From CAZAEL01 sp964484135 (GTDB lineage Bacteria; Elusimicrobiota; Elusimicrobia; FEN-1173), in assembly GCA_964484135.1 (NCBI GenBank), contig CAZAEL010000043.1:1-20262 (forward strand): DNA of 20,262 bases. The letters are read 5' to 3'. Numbering within the stretch: position 1 is the first letter of the stretch; every line of letters starts with the position of its first letter. The notes under the pieces were generated by a model that was not told where the DNA came from, ran no database searches, and was given only the letters and a program-made list of their open reading frames with translations. The position numbers and the translations under genes were made by a program. Below are positions 6,729 through 13,336 of this stretch, piece by piece.

Positions 6729-7963
6729 GACCCGAACTTCCCCCACCGCACGCTCACGGTGCCGAAATAGGAGAAATCGCCCGCGCCGCGGGCCACGTCA
6801 AAGCTCTGGTGGCTTTCCTCCCCCACGCCGACCGCCACGCCGAACTTGGCCAGGGTGACGGCGGAGCCGCTCTGGCTGCCGATGGTCACGCCCAAAAGCA
6901 CGTTGGTGGCGGTGCCGTCCGTGTCCGCCACCGTGACGCCGCCGGACTTTTCCTCCCCCACCAGATACGCGTTCACCTCCAGGGAGGCGCCCACCTGCGT
7001 GGCGCCGGAAGCCCCCCGGAACCGGGAGGACCGCGACCTGGGCCGCCCCTGGGTCGTGAGGGCCATGGACAGCAGGGTCACGTCGCCGGGGTCGCGCTTC
7101 ACCGTGGTCCCGCCCGCGGTCACGTCGTATTCGGACTTCACCAGCGTCCCCGCGCCCAAATGCAGGCCGAACCCGCCGTCGTACCGCTCCGCCAGGAGCT
7201 GGGCGCCGTAGTTCAGGCCCTCGCCCAAAGAAGGGATCTCATCCGGGTCGCCCGTGGGCAGTTCGCCGAACACCTTGACGCCGAAATGGCGGCCGAAGGG
7301 CACCTTGGCGCCCAGGCTCACCTGGCCCATCCCCGCGGAGCTGTCGTCCTCCAAGAGCACCCCGGAGGTGCCGCCGTAGGAAAACATGTGGAACAAAAAA
7401 GGCGCGTCCACGGACAATTGAAGCTGGTCGAACGGCGCGAAGCGGTACCCCGCGGACCCCAGCAAACGCATGTACGTGATGTTGAACTCGTCCGACTCCG
7501 TGCCCTCGGGATGGAACATGTCGAAGGCCATCTGGGCGCCGAAATCCAGCCGGTGGCGGGAAGGGATGCCCACGCTGTCCAAGGACTGGGGCTCGTGGAA
7601 GATGATGTCCTCCGGCGCGGGGCCGGCCGGCGGCTCGGGCGCGGTCTCCACCACCTGGGGGGCGGCCGCCGGCGCCGTCTCGGTAAACTCCACCCGGCTC
7701 ACGCGGGACTGGGGATAGGTGACGCGGCCGCCCTCGGTCTCAAAAACCACCTCTTCCCCGTCCTGCCGGACGAGCCGGCCCACCAGTCGGGAGCCGTCCT
7801 TCAAATAAAGGGTGGCGTTGGGCTGAAATTCGGGGGCGGCGGCGAAAACGGGGACGGACGGAAGGGCGGACAGCAGGAAAAGGGCGCAGCAGGCGACGGC
7901 GAAAGGGGTTTGAAGGCGCGAACGGAGGGCCGTCCGGACGACGTCGGAGGGAACGGATGTCAT
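6725..7963 (-). CDS. Predicted outer-membrane beta-barrel protein with N-terminal SH3-like segment
   Basis: A 412-residue exported protein of unknown function. A cleavable signal peptide is visible around residues 14-43 (hydrophobic FAVACCALFLLSALPSVPVF followed by AAAP). After it comes a small beta segment, ATLYLKDGSRLVGRLVRQ... with FETEGGRVTYPQSRVSRVEF, resembling the short SH3-like repeats found at the front of some cell-envelope proteins. A Pro/Ala linker leads to about 280 residues of alternating amphipathic strands (FGAQMAFDMF, LSVDAPFLFHMF, LGAKVPFGRHFGVKVFGELP, LHLGAGTLV) that end in a C-terminal strand FSYFGTVSVRWGKFGS, as in outer-membrane barrels. The ATG at 7963 is chosen because the promoter lies immediately before it and a longer reading would include the promoter. 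It couples by ATGA to the lipoprotein gene. Confidence 0.75.
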   Translation of the reverse strand: MTSVPSDVVRTALRSRLQTPFAVACCALFLLSALPSVPVFAAAPEFQPNATLYLKDGSRLVGRLVRQDGEEVVFETEGGRVTYPQSRVSRVEFTETAPAAAPQVVETAPEPPAGPAPEDIIFHEPQSLDSVGIPSRHRLDFGAQMAFDMFHPEGTESDEFNITYMRLLGSAGYRFAPFDQLQLSVDAPFLFHMFSYGGTSGVLLEDDSSAGMGQVSLGAKVPFGRHFGVKVFGELPTGDPDEIPSLGEGLNYGAQLLAERYDGGFGLHLGAGTLVKSEYDVTAGGTTVKRDPGDVTLLSMALTTQGRPRSRSSRFRGASGATQVGASLEVNAYLVGEEKSGGVTVADTDGTATNVLLGVTIGSQSGSAVTLAKFGVAVGVGEESHQSFDVARGAGDFSYFGTVSVRWGKFGS

Positions 7964-7969
7964 ATCCGC

Positions 7970-7978
7970 ATTATACCA
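7970..7978 (-). promoter_or_regulatory. Extended -10 promoter, probably leaderless, for the beta-barrel gene
   Basis: The minus strand reads TGGTATAAT, a perfect -10 hexamer with the extended TGn. The expected -35 position (7993-7998) is G/C only. Only six bases separate the hexamer from the ATG at 7963, so the predicted start of transcription coincides with the A of the ATG. No Shine-Dalgarno is present. Confidence 0.65.
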
Positions 7979-8004
7979 CAACGCGGGCGCGGCCGGGGAG
8001 GATG

Positions 8005-8301
8005 CTATCGCTCCACGTTCACCCTGAGGCGGATGTCCTGCAACACCATGGCCACGGCCTCGCACCGCTCCTTGACGCCGGAATAGACGACGGCGCTGCC
8101 CGTGTAGTGCACCACGTTCGCCAGCTGCAGGCCCTTTTCATAGGTGCAGCGGATGGCCTTCATGAGCTGGACCGCCACCTCCTGGAAGGAATGGCAGTTG
8201 CAGTTGAACAGGACGGTCTTCCATCCCAGGCCCAGGTTGTCCCGGTCCGTGGGCAGGTCCAAAAGGATCGAATTGCCGTCAACAACGCCTCTCGTTTCCA
8301 T
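8005..8301 (-). CDS. Divergent ClpS-like Clp protease adaptor
   Basis: A 98-residue protein whose residues 27-92 align by eye with ClpS: GWKTVLFNCNCHSFQEV against YKVILVNDDYTPMEFV, and LANVVHYTGSAVVYSG against MLAVHYQGKAICGVF. ClpS delivers N-end-rule substrates to ClpAP/ClpCP. The pocket His (His65 in VHYTG) is conserved. The pocket Asn-Asp-Asp that grips the substrate's N-terminal amine reads Asn33-Cys34-Asn35 here, so specificity may be altered or a metal or thiol role gained. A short N-terminal extension (1-25) is acidic and polar. It lies downstream of the ATP-cone kinase gene but has its own strong promoter at 8311-8339, with hardly any leader. ClpS fold is likely; canonical function is uncertain. 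Confidence 0.78.
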   Translation of the reverse strand: METRGVVDGNSILLDLPTDRDNLGLGWKTVLFNCNCHSFQEVAVQLMKAIRCTYEKGLQLANVVHYTGSAVVYSGVKERCEAVAMVLQDIRLRVNVER

Positions 8302-8310
8302 GACCCCTCT

Positions 8311-8339
8311 ATTTTAGCTCCCCGTGCACGGAAAATCAA
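8311..8339 (-). promoter_or_regulatory. Promoter of the ClpS-like gene (TTGATT-17-TAAAAT)
   Basis: On the minus strand a -35 box TTGATT (8339-8334) and a -10 box TAAAAT (8316-8311) are separated by exactly 17 bases. The -35 overlaps the stop codon of the upstream kinase gene. The expected transcription start near 8304 leaves about three bases before ATG 8301. A weak GAGGGG adjoins the start. Confidence 0.6.
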
Positions 8340-9709
8340 TATTCGTAGGAACTGCCGCCGATGAACTCCCTTAACAACGCGTTTTTGGGAACCAAGGATT
8401 CGTTTTCCGCGGCTTTGAGAGACGCCAGCAGGCCGTGGACCCGCTCGGCCCGCAGGCGGGCGTCCGCCTTCTTGGGGTCGTCCCGAAACCGGGCCAGGAT
8501 GTCGTTGAAATAGGAAAACAGGGGCTTCTTGTAATAGGGCAGCTCGTAGGGCAGGGAGCCGTTGAACACGTAGTCCGCCTTGTGGATGAAGGGCACGATG
8601 TGCCGCATCTCGCTCCGGCGCACGTAGTGCCAGTGCCCCACGGTGCGGGCCGGGTCGTAGCTGCGGTGCCAGTTGTCCCGCACCATGCGCCGCAGCATGC
8701 GCAGGTCCGCCCAGCGGACGAACTCCCCCTTGGCGTCCTTGATCTGGCAGAGCGCCTCGATGTAGAACTTGAACTTGGCCTCCGGCGGCACGCCCCGGGT
8801 CATGTCCTCGTACAGCCCGTGCAGGCTGTCGATCAGGAGGATCTGCCTCGGCCCCAGCCGGAACTCCTTGGTCTTTTTCTCCCGCTTGCCGGTCTTGAAG
8901 TTGTAGATCGGCATCTGCACGGCGCGGCCCTTCATGAGGGCCTCCAAATGGCCGTTGATGAGGTCCAGGTCCAGGGCCTGGGGCGTCTCGAAGTCGTAGT
9001 CCCCATACTCGTCCTTGGGCTGCTGGTCCAGGTTCTTGAAATAGTTGTCCAGGTTCATCAGGACGAACTCCGCGCCCCCGGCCTTGAGCCGCTCGCCGAT
9101 CTTCATGGTCGTCGTGGTCTTGCCCGAGCTGGAGGGCCCGGCCACGATCACCAGGCGCGTCTCGGGCAGGCGCTTCAGGATCAGCCCCGCCACCTTGCCG
9201 ATCTCGTCGTGGTACGCCTTCTCCGCCGCCTGGATCAACCCGGGCAGGCCGCCCTTCTCCACGATGTGGTTCAGCTTGGGCACGGTGTCGCAGCCATGGT
9301 CCACGTTCCAGGCGTACACCCGCCAGAGGACCTTGTACGGCACGTTGTCCTCCACCACGATCCTCTGGTCCTTGTGGGACCGGACGCGCTGCCGCTCGGC
9401 GCGGTACAGGATGTAGGCCTTGGCGGTCTTGGCGTGGCCGTTTTCGATCAGCACGTCCTCCACCACGTCCTGGATCTCCTCCACGGACGGCGTGGCCCCG
9501 GCCGGGTACATCTGGTGGAGCGCCTTCACCACCCGTCCGGCCAGGTCCTCGGCCAGGGCGTGGTCCTTGCCGCCCACGCTCAGGGCGGCGCGGAAAACGG
9601 CGTCGGCGATCTTGGCCCGGTCGAAGGCCACCAGGCGGCCGCTCCGCTTGATGATGTGGGTGATCTTGCCCCGCTCCGGCGTTTGGAAAAGATGTAGTTG
9701 GTTTCCCAT
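8336..9709 (-). CDS. ATP-cone domain fused to uridine kinase/phosphoribulokinase-like P-loop kinase
   Basis: A 457-residue two-domain protein. Residues about 15-108 form an ATP-cone (HIIKRSGRLVAFDRAKIADAVF ... EDVLIENGHAKTAKAYILYR), the nucleotide-sensing module known from ribonucleotide reductases and NrdR. Residues about 185-420 form a uridine-kinase/phosphoribulokinase-type P-loop kinase: GPSSSGKTTT (191-200, Walker A), LMNLDNYFKNLDQQ, DYDFETPQALDLDLI (substrate-binding region) and LIDSLHGLY (Walker B-like). A linker of about 75 residues joins them. The C-terminal region contains a SPY-like GSLPYELPYYKKPLF segment and the protein ends in SSYEY. Such fusions are known in a number of bacteria; the substrate is not established. 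The ATP-cone probably makes activity respond to ATP/dATP (inference). The start at 9709 gives a complete ATP-cone. Confidence 0.88.
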   Translation of the reverse strand: MGNQLHLFQTPERGKITHIIKRSGRLVAFDRAKIADAVFRAALSVGGKDHALAEDLAGRVVKALHQMYPAGATPSVEEIQDVVEDVLIENGHAKTAKAYILYRAERQRVRSHKDQRIVVEDNVPYKVLWRVYAWNVDHGCDTVPKLNHIVEKGGLPGLIQAAEKAYHDEIGKVAGLILKRLPETRLVIVAGPSSSGKTTTTMKIGERLKAGGAEFVLMNLDNYFKNLDQQPKDEYGDYDFETPQALDLDLINGHLEALMKGRAVQMPIYNFKTGKREKKTKEFRLGPRQILLIDSLHGLYEDMTRGVPPEAKFKFYIEALCQIKDAKGEFVRWADLRMLRRMVRDNWHRSYDPARTVGHWHYVRRSEMRHIVPFIHKADYVFNGSLPYELPYYKKPLFSYFNDILARFRDDPKKADARLRAERVHGLLASLKAAENESLVPKNALLREFIGGSSYEY

Positions 9710-9721
9710 GGGATTTTTTCT

Positions 9722-9727
9722 ATTTTA
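9722..9727 (-). promoter_or_regulatory. Possible -10 box of the ATP-cone kinase gene
   Basis: TAAAAT on the minus strand inside an A-rich stretch, with no -35 match and no TGn extension. If used, the leader before ATG 9709 is about six bases without a Shine-Dalgarno. The call is weak. Confidence 0.3.
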
Positions 9728-9750
9728 TCTTTTTCAACGGCGGAGGGGCC

Positions 9751-10680
9751 ATGCAAACAGCACCAGCGGCGCGGGGGGTCGCCGCTCTCTTCTTGATGAC
9801 TCTGGGGGCGGCGCTGTTCGCGCCCGCCCGGACCTCCGCCCTCACCGCGGAGTTCGACTATCAGCTGGACGCGTACTACACGGCCGCGGACTACTACGTC
9901 AGCCTCACCTCCAGCCCCATCCCGTACGTCGCCTTCACCAGCGAAAAGGACCTGTACAAAAAACTGTTCCTCAGTTCCCCCGTGCCCCGTTTCCTGCTCC
10001 TGGAGGCCAGCGTCAATCCCCTGCCCTGCCTGGGCGTGTACCTCAAAAGGCAGGCCCCGGCCTTTTACGAGGACATGCAGGTCTCGGGGGACTTCAACCT
10101 CATCCAGAGCGTCACCACCGGCTTCGAGGAGCCCGCGGCCCTGTCCCTGTTCCTGGGCAACATCGTGAACTTCAAGCCCGTGAAGAAGAAGCAGTTCGGG
10201 GAGGGGAAGGGCCACACCGGTTATTTGATCAGCGCGGGCAATTACCACATCCAGCGCAACGACATGTTCAAGGACGACTGGATCGAAACGGAATGGAAGG
10301 TGCGGGGCGACCGGATTTTGAAGGACTTAAAGCTGGGCTGGAGCTTCCGCGTGGGCGCCAAGTTCCACGGCCATCGGGAGATCCGGGACGTGTACTACCT
10401 GGGCCTGCGCCGCAGCCGCACCGACTACGCGGAGCGCCGTCTTTGGGACTGGGCCAAGAACAGCGGGTTCCTGTACAAGATGGACTTCAGCCAGAACAAC
10501 CTGGCCGTGATCCAGCACCACTTCCAGGTGGACAAAAAATTCCCCCTCAAAAAAACCAAGCTCGTCCCCACCTTCGCTCTGGGGTTCATCTGGCAGGCCC
10601 GGGACAAATACACCGGCTCCCTGGAACTCCCCCGGCGCCGCCGCATGGAGTTCCTCCTCCGCCCCAACATCGAGTTCTAA
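9751..10680 (+). CDS. Exported protein of unknown function, possible small outer-membrane barrel
   Basis: A 309-residue protein. A signal peptide is visible at 1-32 (hydrophobic GVAALFLMTLGAALFAPART then SALTA before EFDYQ). The mature part is rich in aromatic residues and charge, with alternating strand-like segments: FDYQLDAYYTAADYYVSLT, RFLLLEASVNPLPCLGVYL, GWSFRVGAKFHGH, LVPTFALGFIWQA, and a terminal MEFLLRPNIEF with the C-terminal Phe typical of outer-membrane barrels. A charged central part (about 135-230) looks globular. No domain is recognised. A Shine-Dalgarno GGAGGGG stands three bases before the ATG. It is divergent from the ATP-cone kinase gene, with only 41 bases between the two starts. 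Confidence 0.72.
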   Translation: MQTAPAARGVAALFLMTLGAALFAPARTSALTAEFDYQLDAYYTAADYYVSLTSSPIPYVAFTSEKDLYKKLFLSSPVPRFLLLEASVNPLPCLGVYLKRQAPAFYEDMQVSGDFNLIQSVTTGFEEPAALSLFLGNIVNFKPVKKKQFGEGKGHTGYLISAGNYHIQRNDMFKDDWIETEWKVRGDRILKDLKLGWSFRVGAKFHGHREIRDVYYLGLRRSRTDYAERRLWDWAKNSGFLYKMDFSQNNLAVIQHHFQVDKKFPLKKTKLVPTFALGFIWQARDKYTGSLELPRRRRMEFLLRPNIEF

Positions 10681-10760
10681 ACCCTCAAAGCTGTCGTCGC
10701 GAGAAGGCCGCCAAGCCGACGCGGCCATCTCGCCTTTCCGTTCCCGCCAGGTGCCCCCCA

Positions 10761-10781
10761 CCCCTCCTTTGTGAGGAGGGG
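10761..10781. repeat. REP-like palindromic repeat
   Basis: A perfect 8-bp stem (CCCCTCCT / AGGAGGGG) with a 5-base loop, followed by CCAGGGGAGGG. There is no T-run, so it is not a classical terminator. Hairpins of this CCCCTCC...GGAGGGG form are dispersed intergenic repeats in many bacteria. It lies in the 134-base gap between two converging genes (9751-10680 and 10815-11327). The rest of that gap shows nothing recognisable. Confidence 0.65.
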
Positions 10782-10814
10782 CTCCAGGGGAGGGATTGAG
10801 TGGAGCGATGAAGC

Positions 10815-11327
10815 CTACCCCTCCGCCCGCGTGTGCGTGCGCATGGGCGGCGCCTCTTTCCTGCGCTTCTCCATTTCCAGGGACAAGGCCTCCAGCCCCG
10901 CCGCGCCCAAAAGCCTCTCCGACGCGGGAAAAAGCTCCTCCTCTTCCTTCCGCATGTGGACTTTCAGCCCGTGCCAGAACAGCGCGTACATCTGGGGCCA
11001 GGCCGGGGCCGGGGGCCGGGCCTTCACCGCCCGCTCCAAACGGTCCAGATACCCGTCAATGGTCTTGTGCTCGTCCTCCAAATGCCTCAGGTACGCCTCG
11101 TTGACGGGCGGGGCCTCTTGGGCGTCCAGGGCCCGCCGCACCGCCGGGTAATAGAATTGGTCCTCGAACCAGGCGTGCAGGACCACGTGGTCCCGGAACA
11201 ACTCCACCAAACGCAGGAGCTTCTTCGGGTCCCGGGCCTGCGGCGGCGCCTGCACCAGCGCGTCCATGTCCCGCCCCATCTTGCGGAACGTCTTGTGGTC
11301 CCCCGACAACCTGTCCGTGATTTTCAT
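10815..11327 (-). CDS. Hemerythrin HHE-domain protein
   Basis: A 170-residue four-helix protein that would bind a di-iron centre for oxygen, NO or oxidative sensing or storage. Ligand candidates in order are His11 (SGDHKTF), His47/His51 with Glu55 (HVVLHAWFEDQFYYP), His87 (LEDEHKTI), and His119/His124 with Glu128-129 (WHGLKVHMRKEEEELFP). These are the expected HHE pattern. The ATG at 11327 is supported by GGGGAGG seven bases upstream. The C-terminal 20 residues are basic and not conserved. The first 59 bases of the gene recur at 13244-13302. It is divergent from the radical SAM gene (192-base gap). Cytoplasmic, no signal peptide. Confidence 0.9.
   Translation of the reverse strand: MKITDRLSGDHKTFRKMGRDMDALVQAPPQARDPKKLLRLVELFRDHVVLHAWFEDQFYYPAVRRALDAQEAPPVNEAYLRHLEDEHKTIDGYLDRLERAVKARPPAPAWPQMYALFWHGLKVHMRKEEEELFPASERLLGAAGLEALSLEMEKRRKEAPPMRTHTRAEG
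11269..11327. repeat. 59-bp direct repeat, copy 1 (inside the hemerythrin gene start)
   Basis: Bases 11269-11307 are identical to 13244-13282 (39 of 39). The following 20 bases match at 15 of 20. Copy 2 lies beyond the radical SAM gene, 1975 bases away, in the same orientation. Confidence 0.9.
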
Positions 11328-11469
11328 GGAATGTCCTCCCCTTCAAAACCCCTTCCCCTGCAAAAAACGCGGTCAGCCTTTTGGGGGCGGGAGGGAGATC
11401 CCCGGCGGCGATGCCGCGGATCGTCTCCATGCCGGTCGCGGCCAATGCCGCCGTGGGTCATCCCTTGCG

Positions 11470-11481
11470 CGGAGCGCTCCG
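11470..11481. promoter_or_regulatory. 12-bp perfect palindrome, possible operator upstream of the radical SAM gene
   Basis: CGGAGCGCTCCG is exactly self-complementary and lies 20 bases before the extended -10, so it would overlap or abut the -35 region. A dimeric regulator could bind there; the winged-helix protein at 13337-13717 is an obvious but untested candidate. G/C-rich DNA makes chance palindromes more common. Confidence 0.35.
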
Positions 11482-11501
11482 AGGCCAAAAACCGTTTTTC
11501 T

Positions 11502-11510
11502 TGCTATACT
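11502..11510 (+). promoter_or_regulatory. Extended -10 promoter of the radical SAM gene
   Basis: TGCTATACT with no -35 match. Transcription would begin near 11517, about three bases before ATG 11520. No Shine-Dalgarno precedes the start, so the mRNA may be nearly leaderless. The remaining part of the 192-base gap to the hemerythrin gene holds nothing else I recognise apart from the palindrome. Confidence 0.55.
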
Positions 11511-11519
11511 TTTGACGCA

Positions 11520-13169
11520 ATGCCCACGCGCCCCGCCCCTCGCATCGGCCGCCTCGGACCCGACGCCGCGCCGGTTGAGAACATAAAACTCGTTCGCGCC
11601 CCCATCCCCCACCTGGACCGAGAGAGGGTGGATCCCGTCAAATTTTATTATCTCCCCCCGGGAGCGCTCGCCGGAATCTCCGCGCATTTAAAAGCGAACG
11701 GGGTCGAGGTGGACTTGGACGATCTTAACATCAGATTTCACGGCAAAAACCGCCGCAAGACGAAGGTCGTGGAAAAGGCGGAAGAGTCCTTGCGCAACCC
11801 CCCGCGGGTCTGGCGGCACCTGCTGGGAGACTCCGACCCGGCCCTGGACCGGTTCGGCGACTACCTCTGCGGGCTGAGCGACTTCGCCTCCTCCCGTCTG
11901 GTCTGCATCTCGGTGTCCGCCACGACACACGAGAAATCCTCGCTGATGACGGGGCTGATCCTCGCCCGCAAACTCAAGGAAAAATACGGTCCGCTCGTCG
12001 TCCTCGGCGGGCACGGGGATCCCGCGCATTGGGAATTGGCCCTGATGAACCGGATCGCCGATTTCGCCATCGTGGGACCGGGCGAGGAACCCCTGCTGCG
12101 TCTCATCCGGGGCCTTCGGGCCGGCGGCCCGCTCGGGGACATCCCCGGCCTGATGAGGCTCGAAAACGGCCGGGTGGTCCGATCAAAGCAAAAATCCGAG
12201 GAGATCCTGATAAAAGAACCGTCCTTCGACGGGCTCCCGCTGGAACTGTACAGGTGGCGCGATCCCTACTGGGACGACTTGCCGGCGCGCGGGGAGCTCA
12301 TCCTCCCCCACAGGTTCATCAGCGGCTGCCCGTTCAAATGCAATTTCTGCGTCGAATCGGGGCGGGACAGGCTGTCCTCCCTGAGCCCCGTGGAGGTCGT
12401 GGACTCGCTCGCCGCGCTTTCCGAGCGATACGAAACGGACAAATTCTTCTTTTTAAACAGCACCCTGAACTACTCCCTCCCCTTCATCCAGGCGGTATGC
12501 GACGAAATCATCAAGCGGCGGCTGAAAATATGGTGGACGGACTGCGCGAATTTCGGGCCTCTCACGAAGGACACCCTGCTCAAGATGAGGCGGGCGGGCG
12601 CCGTCCGGCTGACGTGGGGGCTGGAAACCGCGAGCCCGCGCCTCCTCAAATTCATCGACAAGAACATCGACGCGGAGCGCGCGGCCGAAATGCTGAAGAT
12701 CAGCCATGAGGCCGGCATTTGGAACGGGCTGGAGATCATCAACGGGTTGCCGTCCGAACAGCCCTCGGACGTCCGGCAGACGATCGATTTCCTGAACAGG
12801 AATCAAGAGTACATCGATACGGTTTACCTCAACCTGTTCTTCGTGGACCCGCGCAGCCTGATGGGGCAGAACCCGCGGAAATACGGGATCAGACCGACGG
12901 GCAAGGACGCGAAGAACGGCAGGATCACGTTCTCGGGCTTCGACGAAATCGGCGGGCTCAAAGACGCCGACAAAAGGCGGCAAATAGCGGATTCCTACAA
13001 CAAGGTCCGGAGTTCCGTAAAGACCGGTTTTGTGACCCCCGAGACCACGCCCGTTCTCCTGCACTTATACTCGAAGAACGAAGAGAAACGAAAAATTCGG
13101 GAACTCTACGACCGATGGGCCGATCACAAAAGGCTCAACGGCGAATGGAACGACTATTTTTGGCTGTAA
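11520..13169 (+). CDS. Radical SAM protein with N-terminal B12-binding-like domain
   Basis: A 549-residue protein. Residues 270-277 hold CPFKCNFC, the CX3CX2C motif that binds the [4Fe-4S] cluster and S-adenosylmethionine. Around it lie GCPF, WGLETASPRLL (SAM-contact strand) and GLEIINGLPSEQPSDV, as in the B12-binding-type radical SAM family. A Rossmann-like segment (about 120-240: LVCISVSATTHEKSSLMTGLILA, VVLGGHGDP, ADFAIVGPGEEPLLRLIRGL) matches a cobalamin-binding domain, but the DxHxxG cobalamin motif is not evident, so B12 binding is unproven. The C-terminal 120 residues are charged. The product is unknown; such enzymes methylate or rearrange peptides, lipids or antibiotics. The start at 11520 fits the promoter; the frame stays open upstream, antisense to hemerythrin. 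It stands between direct repeats. Confidence 0.87.
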   Translation: MPTRPAPRIGRLGPDAAPVENIKLVRAPIPHLDRERVDPVKFYYLPPGALAGISAHLKANGVEVDLDDLNIRFHGKNRRKTKVVEKAEESLRNPPRVWRHLLGDSDPALDRFGDYLCGLSDFASSRLVCISVSATTHEKSSLMTGLILARKLKEKYGPLVVLGGHGDPAHWELALMNRIADFAIVGPGEEPLLRLIRGLRAGGPLGDIPGLMRLENGRVVRSKQKSEEILIKEPSFDGLPLELYRWRDPYWDDLPARGELILPHRFISGCPFKCNFCVESGRDRLSSLSPVEVVDSLAALSERYETDKFFFLNSTLNYSLPFIQAVCDEIIKRRLKIWWTDCANFGPLTKDTLLKMRRAGAVRLTWGLETASPRLLKFIDKNIDAERAAEMLKISHEAGIWNGLEIINGLPSEQPSDVRQTIDFLNRNQEYIDTVYLNLFFVDPRSLMGQNPRKYGIRPTGKDAKNGRITFSGFDEIGGLKDADKRRQIADSYNKVRSSVKTGFVTPETTPVLLHLYSKNEEKRKIRELYDRWADHKRLNGEWNDYFWL

Positions 13170-13186
13170 CCGCCTGACTTAAACCG

Positions 13187-13235
13187 CCCCTCCATAACGA
13201 GGGGAGGCCCCCTCCAGGCTCGGCGCCGCCGAGCC
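13187..13235. repeat. Cluster of two hairpins, REP-like
   Basis: The first hairpin is CCCCTC, a 6-base loop, GAGGGG (13187-13204), related to the element at 10761-10781. The second is GGCTCGGC, a 3-base loop, GCCGAGCC (13217-13235), a perfect 8-bp stem. No T-run follows. They lie just after the radical SAM stop and may protect or end its transcript. Confidence 0.6.
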
Positions 13236-13243
13236 CTCCCCCC

Positions 13244-13302
13244 TCCCGCCCCATCTTGCGGAACGTCTTGTGGTCCCCCGACGACCCGCCCGTGATCTTC
13301 AA
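13244..13302 (-). pseudogene. Relic of the hemerythrin gene start (direct-repeat copy 2)
   Basis: Read on the minus strand, 19 in-frame codons give a near copy of the N-terminus of the hemerythrin protein at 11327: LKITGGSSGDHKTFRKMGR against MKITDRLSGDHKTFRKMGR. The start ATG has become TTG, three residues differ, and the frame then runs into the hairpin cluster. Identity is 54 of 59 bases. It is too short to be functional. It marks an ancient partial duplication or a recombination junction around the radical SAM gene. Confidence 0.82.
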
Positions 13303-13336
13303 TCGTTTTCAGCGGCGCCTGGGCCGCCGTCCGCGG

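Noticed and set aside
6809..8086. 425-codon open frame on the plus strand
   Set aside because: It is antisense to the beta-barrel gene, which has a signal peptide and a promoter.
8435..9697. 420-codon open frame on the plus strand
   Set aside because: It is antisense to the ATP-cone kinase, rich in Val/Leu/His/Gly, with no motif.
13187..13235. Rho-independent terminator of the radical SAM gene
   Set aside because: The hairpins are strong, but no T-run follows on either strand. Annotated as a repeat instead.
11269..13302. Target-site duplication of a transposon
   Set aside because: 59 bases with five mismatches is far too long for a target duplication, and no transposase or terminal inverted repeats are present. 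A duplication or recombination event is more likely.
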